From NCBI GenBank assembly GCA_001298575.1, contig LJCV01000110.1, positions 62,001-126,000 on the forward strand: a stretch of 64,000 bases of DNA, in the 5' to 3' direction. The position numbers and the translations under genes were made by a program. Origin of the DNA: Actinobacteria bacterium OK074. Lineage in GTDB: Bacteria; Actinomycetota; Actinomycetes; Streptomycetales; Streptomycetaceae. This document shows, one piece after another, positions 6,785-14,897 of this stretch. The notes under the pieces are model-generated. The model ran no database searches and was not told the origin of the DNA. It saw only the letters and a program-made list of their open reading frames with translations. Within the stretch, counting starts at the first letter, position 1, and each line of letters opens with the position of its first letter.

Positions 6785-8530
6785 TCAGAACATCGTGTTG
6801 TCGTTGGCGGCGGTCTCGGGCACGGCCTGTTCGGAGCTCCAGTGCTCGACGATCCTGGCATCGCGGACCCGGAAGAGGTCGATGACCGACCGGCCACGCT
6901 CGCCCGGCGTGTCGACGTAGTGGCTGTGCACGGCGACCAGGTCGCCTTCGGCGATGACGCGTTTCGGTGTGACACTCGACTGCGGGAACTTGTCGAAGTA
7001 GCTGCCCAGGTCGGCCTTGAGGCCGGCCCCGCCGTCGGAGATGTTCGGGCTGTGTTCGTGGTAGTCGGCGCCGACGTAGGCGTCGATGGCGGTCAGGTCC
7101 TTGCGGACCAGCAGCTGGTCGACGAACGCGGTGACCAGCTCCTTGTGGAAGGCGCTGAACCAGCGCTGCCCGACCACGTCGGTCCGCGGCTCGCTGAGCG
7201 TGGCGAACATGTCGTTGCCGCTGGCCGTGGTGGCGGGCACTTCCTGAATGACGTCCCAGTGCTCGGCGATCTTGCCGTCCTGGAAGCGGAACAGGTCGAA
7301 CACGGCCAGACCCTCGGTGCCCGGCACCATGACGTAGCGGGAGTGCAGCAGCACCAGATCGCCGTCGGTGATGATCCGGCGGGGCTCGAAGGCGGCCTGC
7401 GGGAACTGCTGTCGCATGGCGCCGCTGAAGTACTTGAGGGCGTCGGCTCCGTCGGGCGCCAGGGGGTTGTGCTGGATGTAGGAATCGGGCCGCACGACCC
7501 GATCGACGATGGCCGTGTCGCCGAGGACGAACACGTCATGCAGCAGTTGACCGGCAACGTGTGCCTTGCTGTCTCGGACGGTCAGCACGATCTTGCCGGT
7601 GGTGCGGCCGGTCTCGCCGAGCGTGTGCGCCTTCGCGGCCTCGGCGAGCGGGAAGGTGGCCTCGACGTGGGCGCGCAGTGCGCCGGTCTCGACGAGGGCG
7701 GCGATGGCCTGCATGCCGGCCTGGTCGGCCTCGACCAGCAGCGACTCGTAGCGGATCCCCCGCTCGGCGATCGCCGCCAGTTCGCCGGCGTCGACGGGTA
7801 CCGGAAGGATCGAGACGAGGGTGCCGCCCGGGCGCAGCACGGCCACGGATCGGGCGCGGGCGGCGGAGTCGCGGGAGACCGGGTCGAGGACCACGTCGAT
7901 GTCGCTGAGCACCTCGGTGAAGTCGACGCTGTGGTAGTCGATGACCTCGTCGGCACCGAGGGATCGCAGGAAGTCGTGTTTGGCGGCGCTGGCGGTGCCG
8001 ATCACGTACGCGCCGCGGGCCTTGGCGATCTGCACGGCGAGGTGACCGACGCCGCCGGCCGCCGCGTGGATCAGGACTCGCTGCCCGGCCCGGACGCCGG
8101 CGGTGTCGACCAGTGCCTGGTAGGCGGTCAGCGCGGCCAGCGGCAGCGCACCGGCCTGGACATGGTCGATGCCGGCGGGCTTGTGCGTGAAGACGCGGGC
8201 CGGCCCGGTCACGTACTCGGCGTGCGAGCCGACTCCGCCCGGGTAGGGCAGCATGCCGAAGACCTCGTCGCCGGGCTTGAACAGCGTGACGCCCACGCCG
8301 ACGGCCTCGACGACGCCGGAGACGTCCCAGCCGAGCACCAGCGGCATCCGGGCGATGGTCGCGGACCGGGCACGGTTCCCCCAGTCGGTCGGGTTGACCC
8401 CGGCCGCGTGGACGGCGACCAGGATCTCGCTCACCCCTGGCGCCGGTTTGGGCAGCAGGGTTTCCTGCAGCACGTCGGGGGCGCCGTAGGTGTCCTGGCT
8501 GATGGCTCGCATGGTTTCGGTCTCCGTCAT
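6785..8530 (-). CDS. quinone-reductase-like MDR fused to two SnoaL/NTF2-like domains
   Basis: A 581-residue three-part protein. Residues 1–315 are a zinc-independent medium-chain reductase of the quinone oxidoreductase type: HAAGVNPTDW near residue 40, GDEVFGM near 95, and the NADPH-binding strand with AAAGGVGHLAVQIAKARGA near 150. Two SnoaL-like/NTF2-fold domains follow, about 325–455 and 455–581. Each carries the same pattern: QHNP or HEHSPN, then EPRRIITDGDLVLLHSRYV or TPKRVIAEGDLVAVHSHYV, then FDLFRFQDGKIAEHWD or IDLFRVRDARIVEHWS. Such domains usually occur as separate small proteins. ATG 8530 was preferred over a GTG further upstream. The gene is divergent from the GlxA-type regulator, which probably controls it. 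The substrate is unknown. Confidence 0.88.
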   Translation of the reverse strand: MTETETMRAISQDTYGAPDVLQETLLPKPAPGVSEILVAVHAAGVNPTDWGNRARSATIARMPLVLGWDVSGVVEAVGVGVTLFKPGDEVFGMLPYPGGVGSHAEYVTGPARVFTHKPAGIDHVQAGALPLAALTAYQALVDTAGVRAGQRVLIHAAAGGVGHLAVQIAKARGAYVIGTASAAKHDFLRSLGADEVIDYHSVDFTEVLSDIDVVLDPVSRDSAARARSVAVLRPGGTLVSILPVPVDAGELAAIAERGIRYESLLVEADQAGMQAIAALVETGALRAHVEATFPLAEAAKAHTLGETGRTTGKIVLTVRDSKAHVAGQLLHDVFVLGDTAIVDRVVRPDSYIQHNPLAPDGADALKYFSGAMRQQFPQAAFEPRRIITDGDLVLLHSRYVMVPGTEGLAVFDLFRFQDGKIAEHWDVIQEVPATTASGNDMFATLSEPRTDVVGQRWFSAFHKELVTAFVDQLLVRKDLTAIDAYVGADYHEHSPNISDGGAGLKADLGSYFDKFPQSSVTPKRVIAEGDLVAVHSHYVDTPGERGRSVIDLFRVRDARIVEHWSSEQAVPETAANDNTMF

Positions 8531-8600
8531 GGGCCCAGCCTGGCCGCCGGTCACAGGCCACTACAATGGCGTGATCGCCAATTTTCGACGGGATCCTGCC

Positions 8601-9611
8601 ATGATCAAGGTGCACCGCGTCGTTGTCCTCGCCTCGCACGGGGTGTACCCGTTCGACCTGGGCATTCCCCACCGCGTCTTCGGCGCCGCGGACGGCCGCT
8701 ATGAGGTCGTGACCTGCACCATCGACGGCCACCCGGTGCGCACCAACGCGGACTACTCCATCACCGTCGAGCACGGCCCGGAGGCGTTGCGCACCGCCGA
8801 CACCGTCATCATCCCGCCGTTCCAGACCGGCAACCCCGGCCGTCAAACGCCGGTCGACCTGGCGCAAGTCCTCGCGTACGTGGCCCCCGGCACCCGGATC
8901 GTGTCCACCTGCACCGGCGCCTTCGTGCTGGCCGCGGCGGGGCTGCTCGACGGGCGCCGGGCCACCACGCACTGGCACGCCACGGGCCTCTTCCGGGAGT
9001 GGTACCCGCAGGTGGAACTCGACCCGAACGTCCTGTTCGTCGACGAAGGCGACGTGCTGACGTCGGCCGGTGCCGCTGCCGGCATCGATGTCTGCCTGCA
9101 CCTTGTCCGCAAGGACCACGGCAGCGAGATCGCCAACCGTGTGGCCCGCACCTGCGTCGTCCCCCCGTGGCGCGACGGGGGCCAGGCGCAGTACATCGAA
9201 CACCCGGTCCCCGACGCAACGGCGAACGACACGTCCGCCGCCCGGCAGTGGGCGCTGCAGAACCTGCACAAGCCGCTGACCCTGAGCGACCTCGCCGAGC
9301 AGTCGAACATGAGCCTGCGCACCTTCGCCCGCCGCTTCAACGAAGAAGTCGGCTTGAGCCCCGGACGCTGGCTCATCCAGCAACGCGTCGACCGGGCCCG
9401 GCAGTTGCTGGAATCCACCGACCTGCCGGTCGACGAGATCGCCGGCCAGGTCGGCTTCGCCGGCGGCACCTCGCTGCGCGAACACCTGCACGCCGCTATC
9501 GGCGTCACACCACTGGCCTACCGGCGCACCTTCCGAGGCACACCGGCAACGAGCCGTGCCGCCGCGGCGGATGCTCGGCGGGACGGGCAAGCATGTCACC
9601 CTGGACCGTAA
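8601..9611 (+). CDS. GlxA-family AraC-type transcriptional regulator
   Basis: A 336-residue regulator with an N-terminal DJ-1/PfpI-like domain (about 1–190) and a C-terminal AraC HTH pair (about 225–320). In the amidotransferase-like half STCTGAFVLAAAGLLDGRRATTHW contains the nucleophile-elbow Cys of the fold. The DNA-binding half shows LTLSDLAEQSNMSLRTFARRF as the first HTH and VDEIAGQVGFAGGTSLREHLH as the second. ATG 8601 is preferred; an in-frame upstream extension has no better signal. It is divergent from the MDR–SnoaL fusion with about 70 bp between starts, the usual arrangement of a GlxA regulator with its target. The last ~25 residues run past the HTH and overlap operator site 5. Confidence 0.88.
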   Translation: MIKVHRVVVLASHGVYPFDLGIPHRVFGAADGRYEVVTCTIDGHPVRTNADYSITVEHGPEALRTADTVIIPPFQTGNPGRQTPVDLAQVLAYVAPGTRIVSTCTGAFVLAAAGLLDGRRATTHWHATGLFREWYPQVELDPNVLFVDEGDVLTSAGAAAGIDVCLHLVRKDHGSEIANRVARTCVVPPWRDGGQAQYIEHPVPDATANDTSAARQWALQNLHKPLTLSDLAEQSNMSLRTFARRFNEEVGLSPGRWLIQQRVDRARQLLESTDLPVDEIAGQVGFAGGTSLREHLHAAIGVTPLAYRRTFRGTPATSRAAAADARRDGQACHPGP

Positions 9612-9612
9612 A

Positions 9613-9626
9613 ATTATGTACGTCAT
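9613..9626. promoter_or_regulatory. operator-like inverted repeat, site 5
   Basis: ATTATG-TA-CGTCAT, arms differing at two positions from the consensus. It lies directly after the GlxA regulator and before the transposase remnant, so it has no intact gene to serve; probably a relic of a lost gene. Confidence 0.6.
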
Positions 9627-9660
9627 ACCATCGACTGTGCTGGGGACCGGTACCGGTCGC

Positions 9661-9860
9661 GGGCATGACAGCAAACGCACCCGTGAGTTGCTCGACGAGA
9701 TCGGCTTCGACGCCCAGATCGCCTGCAAGGGCATGCCCGCCCCGATCCAGATCGGCAAGAGGTGGGCGGTGGAGCGGACCAACTCGTGAATGAACGGCTT
9801 CGCAAAATCCGCCGCCGCACCCGACGGTAACGCCCAGGTCATCGACTTCTACGGGTGGAC
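9661..9860 (+). pseudogene. IS5-type transposase C-terminal remnant
   Basis: The frame from 9661 reads GHDSKRTRELLDEIGFDAQI, then GMPAPIQIGKRWAVERTNS, then a TGA where the family has the Trp of SWMNG, and continues MNGFAK. This is the last catalytic block of IS5-type DDE transposases, including the final Glu in VERT. A further frameshift follows within 30 bases (VIDFY remains). No terminal inverted repeats were recognised. Confidence 0.7.
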
Positions 9861-10137
9861 TCGATGGCACTCGCCAACCCCGACCCGGTCGAGCGCATAC
9901 GCGCGGGCACACCCCTGAACACCCCCGACCCCGCGACCTTCTGCGGCGGTGGCGCGGCCGGCTACACCGACTACCCCACCCACACCGCCCGATCAGGACG
10001 CCCAGCGCCCGGGGGAGTCGCCTCCCTCGGGGCCCCCACGGCTCGGAATCCGGACTCGCCGCACCGGACGTGGACTCGACTCACTCCCCATGACGACTCT
10101 GCGACGAGGCCCCCCAAGATCACCCGTCGACCGTAAT

Positions 10138-10150
10138 ATTACGTACGGCA
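10138..10150. promoter_or_regulatory. operator-like inverted repeat, site 6
   Basis: ATTACG-TA-CGGCA, about 55 bp upstream of the TetR gene at 10205 and overlapping a second half-site (CCGTAAT) on its left. Placement fits autoregulation. Confidence 0.7.
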
Positions 10151-10204
10151 GACCATAGATTAGAATGAGAGGCAATGGCCCGGCAAAGATGAGGGAGGAA
10201 CCCT

Positions 10205-10798
10205 GTGGCGCGCTACGCCAAGGAGCACAAGCAGGTGACGCGGCAGCGGATCATCGAGCGGGCCGGCCACCGGTTCAAGCAGGACGGCATCGACGGCTCC
10301 GGCATCTCCACGCTGATGTCGGACGCCGGACTCACCAACGGGGCCTTCTACGCCCACTTCGAGTCCAAGGACGACCTCGTCGCCCACGTCGTCGCCGAGC
10401 AGCTGCGCGCGCAGGTGGAGCAGTACGGCACGCTGCGGCCCGGCCGCGAGGGACTCGAGGATTTCCTTCGCTGGTATCTGTCGCCCGAGCACCGGGACAA
10501 CCCCGGCGACGGTTGCCCGTCTGCCGCCCTGCTGGACGAGATCGGCCGCTGCGGTGACGCGACCAAGGGCGCCTACACCGACGGCGCCAAAGCCATCGTG
10601 GACGAGCTCGCCGCCCGCCTGAATCCGGAGGATCCGCAGTCCGCCCGCGGTCAGGCCATCGGGCTCTACGCCATGGCGGTGGGGACATTGCAGCTGTCCC
10701 GGGCGCTGTCCGACCGGAAGTTCTCCGACGAGGTCCTCGAGCAGGGAGTCGAGAACGTCCTCGCCTTGGCGCGGTGCCGGTCGATACCGGCTGGGTGA
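10205..10798 (+). CDS. TetR/AcrR-family transcriptional regulator
   Basis: A 197-residue TetR protein. The HTH spans roughly residues 8–55: TRQRIIERAGHRFKQDGIDG, then SGISTLMSDAGLTNGAFYAHF, where NGAFYAHF is the recognition-helix end. The ligand-binding half includes CPSAALLDEIGRCGDATKGAY, which is nearly repeated in the second TetR at 14898; the two are clear paralogues. GTG 10205 follows GAGGAACCC closely. Operator site 6 sits just upstream, so autorepression is likely, and the eight other sites suggest it or its paralogue controls the neighbouring enzymes. The ligand is unknown. Confidence 0.9.
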   Translation: MARYAKEHKQVTRQRIIERAGHRFKQDGIDGSGISTLMSDAGLTNGAFYAHFESKDDLVAHVVAEQLRAQVEQYGTLRPGREGLEDFLRWYLSPEHRDNPGDGCPSAALLDEIGRCGDATKGAYTDGAKAIVDELAARLNPEDPQSARGQAIGLYAMAVGTLQLSRALSDRKFSDEVLEQGVENVLALARCRSIPAG

Positions 10799-11087
10799 CC
10801 ACCCGGCAAGGGCAAGGATGCTGGTGCCGTGCACCCGCGTTTCCGTCGTCGGCGTGAGAGTGGGTGAGCGGGTGGGTCACCCGGGGGCAATTGCAATTTC
10901 GGCAGCGACACCGACGCGGCGCTCCTCCGCTCGTATCACCGACGGCAGCTCAGGTCCCGGACCTGGGTCCTGGCGCCCGGACAGGGCGTCGACCACACCG
11001 TTCTCCGCATCGCCGTCCGCGCGACAACCGCCTCGGCGCCGTACAGCCGGGAAATGAGCAGGCCGGTCACGTCGAACAGGTGACGAA

Positions 11088-11116
11088 AGCCGTGACGCCC
11101 GGCGGGCGTCACGGCT
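11088..11116. terminator. strong hairpin, probable bidirectional terminator
   Basis: A 13-bp perfect stem with a 3-base loop between the convergent TetR (plus) and alpha/beta hydrolase (minus) genes. There is no U-tract, as is usual for Streptomyces terminators. The 290 bp between the TetR stop and this hairpin contain no recognised gene. Confidence 0.8.
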
Positions 11117-11159
11117 CTAAGTCAACATCCTCGGCCCGAGCACCGATCACACCGCGCCC

Positions 11160-12026
11160 CTACGGCCGGCCGAAGAACTCGAGAGCCGTCGGCACGAACT
11201 GCTCGTGGTACTGGAAGATGCCGCCGTGGCCGCCGTCGGGGTAGATCACCAGCTCGGAGTTGGGCAGTCGCCGGTCCAGGTCGTACGAGTTCGGCGTCGG
11301 CACCATTCTGTCGTTGTCACCGTTGGCGACGAGCACGGGCTGCTTGATGACGGACAGATCCTGCGGCCGTGCCAGCCCCCAGCGGTGGATGGCCTTGAGC
11401 TGGGAGAAGTAGGACTTGAGAGCGATCGCCTTGTCCCGGTCCTGGGTGCGCTCCTTCAGGCGGGCCAGGAACTCCTTGCCGGCCCGAATCCCGTTCGGGG
11501 TGCGGGTGAAGAAGAGGAACTGCTTCACGTCCTGAAAGGTGAGCAGGGCCCGGACGGTGTCGTAGTGCGAGATCCGGGTGACGTTCTTGATGCCCTCGCC
11601 GCCGGCCGGACCGGTGCCCGCGAGGATCAGCCTGCGAATGAGCTGCGGATCGGTCTCGGCGATCACCTGGGCGATCATGGCGCCCATCGAGAAGCTGAGG
11701 ATGTCGACCTGCTCGAACCCCAGCGCCCGGATGAAGGTGACGGCGTCCTTGGCCATCTCCTCGATGGTCTTCGGCGTCACGCCGGTGGAGGCGCCCACGC
11801 CCCTGTTGTCGAACGTGATCACCCGGTGCTTGGCGGCGATGCCGTCGACGACCCGGGGGTCCCAGTTGTCCAGGACCGCGGCGAGGTGGGTGATGAAGAT
11901 GACCGGCATGCCGGTCCGGGGGCCGAGGTCGCGGTAGGCGAAGGTCACTCCGTCGGCGGTGACGGTGCGGGTCTGCGCGTTCTTGTACGACGTCACCACG
12001 TCGCCTCGCGTTTCGTGTGCGTTCAC
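11160..12026 (-). CDS. alpha/beta fold hydrolase
   Basis: A 288-residue alpha/beta hydrolase. The nucleophile elbow is SFSMGAM near residue 105, the acid is probably the Asp in NGDNDRMV, and the His lies in GGHGG near the C-terminus. FDNRGVG after the third strand and WDPRVVDGIA are typical of haloperoxidase/epoxide-hydrolase-like members, but specific activity cannot be assigned. GTG 12026 is preceded by GAAGGG and puts the first strand (VTFAYRDLG) at a normal distance; the longer frame to 12059 lacks a better signal. Operator site 7 lies about 185 bp upstream. It is a paralogue of the 13604–14455 hydrolase and of the fragment at 5922. Confidence 0.85.
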   Translation of the reverse strand: MNAHETRGDVVTSYKNAQTRTVTADGVTFAYRDLGPRTGMPVIFITHLAAVLDNWDPRVVDGIAAKHRVITFDNRGVGASTGVTPKTIEEMAKDAVTFIRALGFEQVDILSFSMGAMIAQVIAETDPQLIRRLILAGTGPAGGEGIKNVTRISHYDTVRALLTFQDVKQFLFFTRTPNGIRAGKEFLARLKERTQDRDKAIALKSYFSQLKAIHRWGLARPQDLSVIKQPVLVANGDNDRMVPTPNSYDLDRRLPNSELVIYPDGGHGGIFQYHEQFVPTALEFFGRP

Positions 12027-12208
12027 GGTCGTGCCCTTCGATGTGAGGATTACCGCCACTGTGTGCCAGGTTCTGCTTCCTCGCAGGTGGGCGCAGAGCG
12101 GTTCCCGGGTCTCCCGGCTGCGGCTGCAGTCCGGAGTCGACGGTCAGAGGAGGCCCGGAAGTGGGATACCCCTTGGATCAGGTCCCTGAATAACCCGTCG
12201 ACCATTGA

Positions 12209-12222
12209 AGTATGACCGTACT
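12209..12222. promoter_or_regulatory. operator-like inverted repeat, site 7
   Basis: AGTATG-AC-CGTACT, arms with a single mismatch to each other, upstream of the minus-strand hydrolase at 12026. The following 100 bp to the GH78 remnant hold nothing else recognised. Confidence 0.65.
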
Positions 12223-12326
12223 TTAATCAGGGTGCAAGTGGTGGGCCGAACGAGATGCGCAGCTGTGGAATCACGGGTTCCGCCGAGCGTCGCGGCGCAC
12301 AGCACAGCGCACCCCCAGGGCAGGAG

Positions 12327-12855
12327 CGGCTCACGTGCGCCGACGGCCACGAGCTGCTGGTCGTGACCGACAAGTCATGGACGTCCGACCCCGGACCGGT
12401 GACAGCCGACGATCTCTACAGCAGTCATGACATCGATGCCGGCATGAGGACGACGCCTGGCTGCGCGCCGGATTCCAGGACGAGGGCCGCGTCCACACCA
12501 TCGACCTACGACAGCGCCCGCCTCAACCTCGATCCCGCGCCGCCGGTACAGCGCATCGCCCACCTGTACCCGCAGTGGACCTGACGTGGCGCTTACGGCG
12601 CCCTTCTCCTCGACTTCGGACAGAACATCGTGGGCCGGCTCAAGCTCCGTGCGCGCGGAGTGGCCGGGACGGCATCACGGCGCGGCATCCGGGGTCCTTG
12701 GGGACAGCGAGCTGTGCGTACGGTCGCCGCGTTCGGCCCTGGCGACCAACCACTTCACCTTGAGCGGCTGCGAAGACGCCTTCGAACCAGCCGACCTTCC
12801 ACGGGTTCCGCTGCGCCGAGCTCACGGGCCGGCCCAGAGGCTTCCCGGCCGGTGA
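12327..12855 (+). pseudogene. GH78 alpha-L-rhamnosidase remnant
   Basis: Several frames together give a decayed rhamnosidase middle part. LLVVTDKSWTSDPGPVTADD is the N-terminal sugar-binding segment, followed by RLNLDPAPPVQRI. In another frame LLLDFGQNIVGRLKLRARG is the highly conserved entry to the Bac_rhamnosid region. A third frame gives GDSELCVRSPRSALATNHF then TLSGCEDAFEP. At least two frameshifts and loss of the catalytic (alpha/alpha)6 barrel make it non-functional. Confidence 0.7.
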
Positions 12856-12984
12856 CGCGAGTGAGCGCCGTCGTCATCGACGTCCGCCCTGTCCTCGAAC
12901 TGTCGTGGTGTTCACTCGTGCTCCTGCGCAACACCGTCGTGGTGCGCAGATCGGCCGGCTGATCCCCGATCCGGTCGATCCCGC

Positions 12985-13400
12985 CCGCCAAGGTCGGCGA
13001 GGCCGAACTGCCCGAGACGGTGGCGGTCGCGTCCCAGGCGGACTACGTCGTCGCGGTCTTCCGCGACACCGTCGGTCTGACCGGGGAAAGGCCGCTCCAC
13101 GGCGACGCTGGAGCTCATGGTGGGTCAGATCGCGCTCCTGGACGCCCTCCAGAAGCTCGACCGGCCCCTCGTCGTCGTCCTGATCCAGGACAATCCCTCG
13201 ACGCTGCCCACCTCGGAACACGGCGCGGACGCCATCGTCCAGGCATTCAGCCCGCGGATGCAGGGTGGTCGGGCAATCGCCGAGCTCCTGCTCGGGCGCA
13301 TCGAGCCGAGCGGGCGGCTGCCGCTCGGCATTCCCCGCCATGCCGGACAGCCGCCGGTCGACTGCGGCCAGCTCCGGGGCATCACGGCCGCTTCGGCGAG
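12985..13400 (+). pseudogene. GH3 beta-glucosidase C-terminal-domain remnant
   Basis: Frame one gives ETVAVASQADYVVAVFRD, then TVGLTGE; after an apparent extra A near 13085 the next frame continues STATLELMVGQIALLDAL, RPLVVVLIQDNP, then QGGRAIAELLLGRIEPSGRL and PLGIPRHAGQ. These are consecutive blocks of the GH3 C-terminal domain (GGRAIAxLLxGxxNPSGRLPxSFPR). The N-terminal catalytic barrel is absent. Together with the GH78 piece it indicates a lost glycoside-degradation locus. Confidence 0.7.
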
Positions 13401-13508
13401 GGCCTCAGCTGCACGACGGTGCACTGCTCGGAACCGACAATCCAGAATCCCGTCATGTCACCGGTACGCACCGACTGCCCAGCCTCAATGGTGATGACGG
13501 CCGGCAGT

Positions 13509-13550
13509 CGTGCAAGCGCCGCCTCACAGCTGTGAGGCGGCGCTTGCACG
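13509..13550. terminator. 42-bp perfect palindrome, probable terminator
   Basis: A perfect self-complementary sequence (21+21) centred between 13529 and 13530, with no unpaired loop in the DNA. It lies between the GH3 remnant and the 3' end of the minus-strand hydrolase, so it can serve as a terminator in either direction. Confidence 0.75.
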
Positions 13551-13603
13551 GTGGCTGACCGGCCGTCGCCCGGGGTTCGGGATCGGCGGCGCGGTCGGTG
13601 TCT

Positions 13604-14455
13604 TCAGGCGGCGAGGAAGTCGGTCACCTGCTTGGTGAAGGCTTTGGCGTGCTGGAAGAGGAAGGCGTGGCCGGCGTCGCCGTAGAGGAGGAGGGTGGCA
13701 TCGGCCAGGTGCTGGACGGCGACGTAGGACGCGTGGGCGGGGACCATCACGTCGTGCAGGCCGTTGGCGTACAGGACGGGGTGCTTGATGGACTCCAGTT
13801 CGGCCTTGACCCCGTCGAAGGGGGCTGCCAGGAGCTGGCCGATCGCGGCCAGCATGCCCTGCGCCGTCGCCTCGGTGACCGCGGGGCCACCGGCGGCGAG
13901 CCGGGGCGCGACGTGGGCGAAGTGCTCGTGCCCCGAGGCGCGGGCCGCTTCCGTCTCCGGGTAGAACAGATACAGCATGTCCTCCTGGTCGGCGTCGGGC
14001 TTGGCCATGATGCCCAGGACCTTCTCGCTCGCCTCCGGCGCACCGGGCACCCAGCCGGTCGGGCCGCTGCCCGCCACGATGATCTTGCGCACCAGCTCCG
14101 GGCGACGCGCGGCCAGGCGCTGGGCCACGAAGCCGCCCAGTGACCAGCCGAGCACGTCGGCCTGCGTGAGGCCGAGGGCCTCGATGAACTCGGCGGCGCC
14201 GTCGGCGAATCCGTCGATGGAGTCGCGCGGCTCGCCGGTGGTGTAGCCGGTGCCGACGTTGTCGAACACGATCACGTCGTGGTCGGCGGCCAGGTAGTCC
14301 AGGAACTCCGGGTCCCACCAGTCGATGGTCGCGCGGAAACGCTGCAGCAGGACCAGCGGGACGCCGCCCTGCGGTCCCATGCGCCGGTAGGTGAAGGTCG
14401 CGGAGGGCCCCTCCACGGTGAGGTTCTCGGCCTTGTCGGCCAGATATGTGCTCAT
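13604..14455 (-). CDS. alpha/beta fold hydrolase
   Basis: A 283-residue alpha/beta hydrolase starting at ATG 14455 behind AGAAGGACGTC. The nucleophile elbow is GWSLGG near residue 100, the acid lies in NGLHDVMVP and the His in GDAGHAFLF near residue 262. FDNVGTGYT after strand 4 and WWDPEFLDYLAADHDVIVFD match the paralogue at 11160–12026. The length and lack of a large lid resemble chloroperoxidase-like/esterase members. Operator site 8 is about 200 bp upstream, near the TetR gene at 14898, so co-regulation is likely. Confidence 0.87.
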   Translation of the reverse strand: MSTYLADKAENLTVEGPSATFTYRRMGPQGGVPLVLLQRFRATIDWWDPEFLDYLAADHDVIVFDNVGTGYTTGEPRDSIDGFADGAAEFIEALGLTQADVLGWSLGGFVAQRLAARRPELVRKIIVAGSGPTGWVPGAPEASEKVLGIMAKPDADQEDMLYLFYPETEAARASGHEHFAHVAPRLAAGGPAVTEATAQGMLAAIGQLLAAPFDGVKAELESIKHPVLYANGLHDVMVPAHASYVAVQHLADATLLLYGDAGHAFLFQHAKAFTKQVTDFLAA

Positions 14456-14657
14456 GACGTCCTTCTCTTGTTGGCGGGTGCCCGTCAGTTCTGGCGGGTC
14501 TGCTCACGCGGCACACGGGGAAACGTGTTGGGCCTGTGGGGCCGCTGCCCTTGGCCGGCGCTCGAAGAGGCGAGCCGGAGGTGTGGATCAGGCCGACGAT
14601 CCGCTCGGATCGCTCGATCACCTCGGAATCCACCGCACCGAGCCGCGAGCCAGTTAA

Positions 14658-14671
14658 ATTATGACCGTAAT
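14658..14671. promoter_or_regulatory. operator-like inverted repeat, site 8
   Basis: ATTATG-AC-CGTAAT, one arm mismatch, between the divergent hydrolase (14455, minus) and TetR (14898, plus). Confidence 0.75.
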
Positions 14672-14821
14672 ACTAAGCGGCGCAACCCTGGCACGCAAGG
14701 GGGGTTTCCGTGGCGGGCGCAGTTCGCGGCCAGACGGGCCGCAGGCGGTCCAGCGCGGCGGAGGCGGAGGGGGCGGCAACCGGACGCCGACTGCGAGGCT
14801 GCCGGAATCCGGGGCTATTGA

Positions 14822-14835
14822 ATTACGTTCGCAAT
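14822..14835. promoter_or_regulatory. operator-like inverted repeat, site 9
   Basis: ATTACG-TT-CGCAAT, 63 bp upstream of the TetR gene at 14898; placement fits autoregulation. Confidence 0.7.
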
Positions 14836-14897
14836 ACAATACATTGGAGGAGCCACTGGAGGGCGAGCAGCCCTCCCGGCACGCAGAGGAGTGTGTG

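Noticed and set aside
6545..8704. Long plus-strand open frame of 719 codons
   Set aside because: It is the antisense shadow of the MDR–SnoaL fusion; its translation is Val/Asp/Gly/Arg-biased with no family features.
7536..9842. Minus-strand open frame of 768 codons covering the GlxA gene and part of the fusion
   Set aside because: Composition is Arg/Gly-rich and it runs antisense to the clear GlxA domains and in a shifted frame over the reductase.
9855..10136. Plus-strand 93-codon open frame before the TetR gene
   Set aside because: Starts inside the decayed transposase tail, Pro/Thr-rich, no ribosome site and no resemblance to a family.
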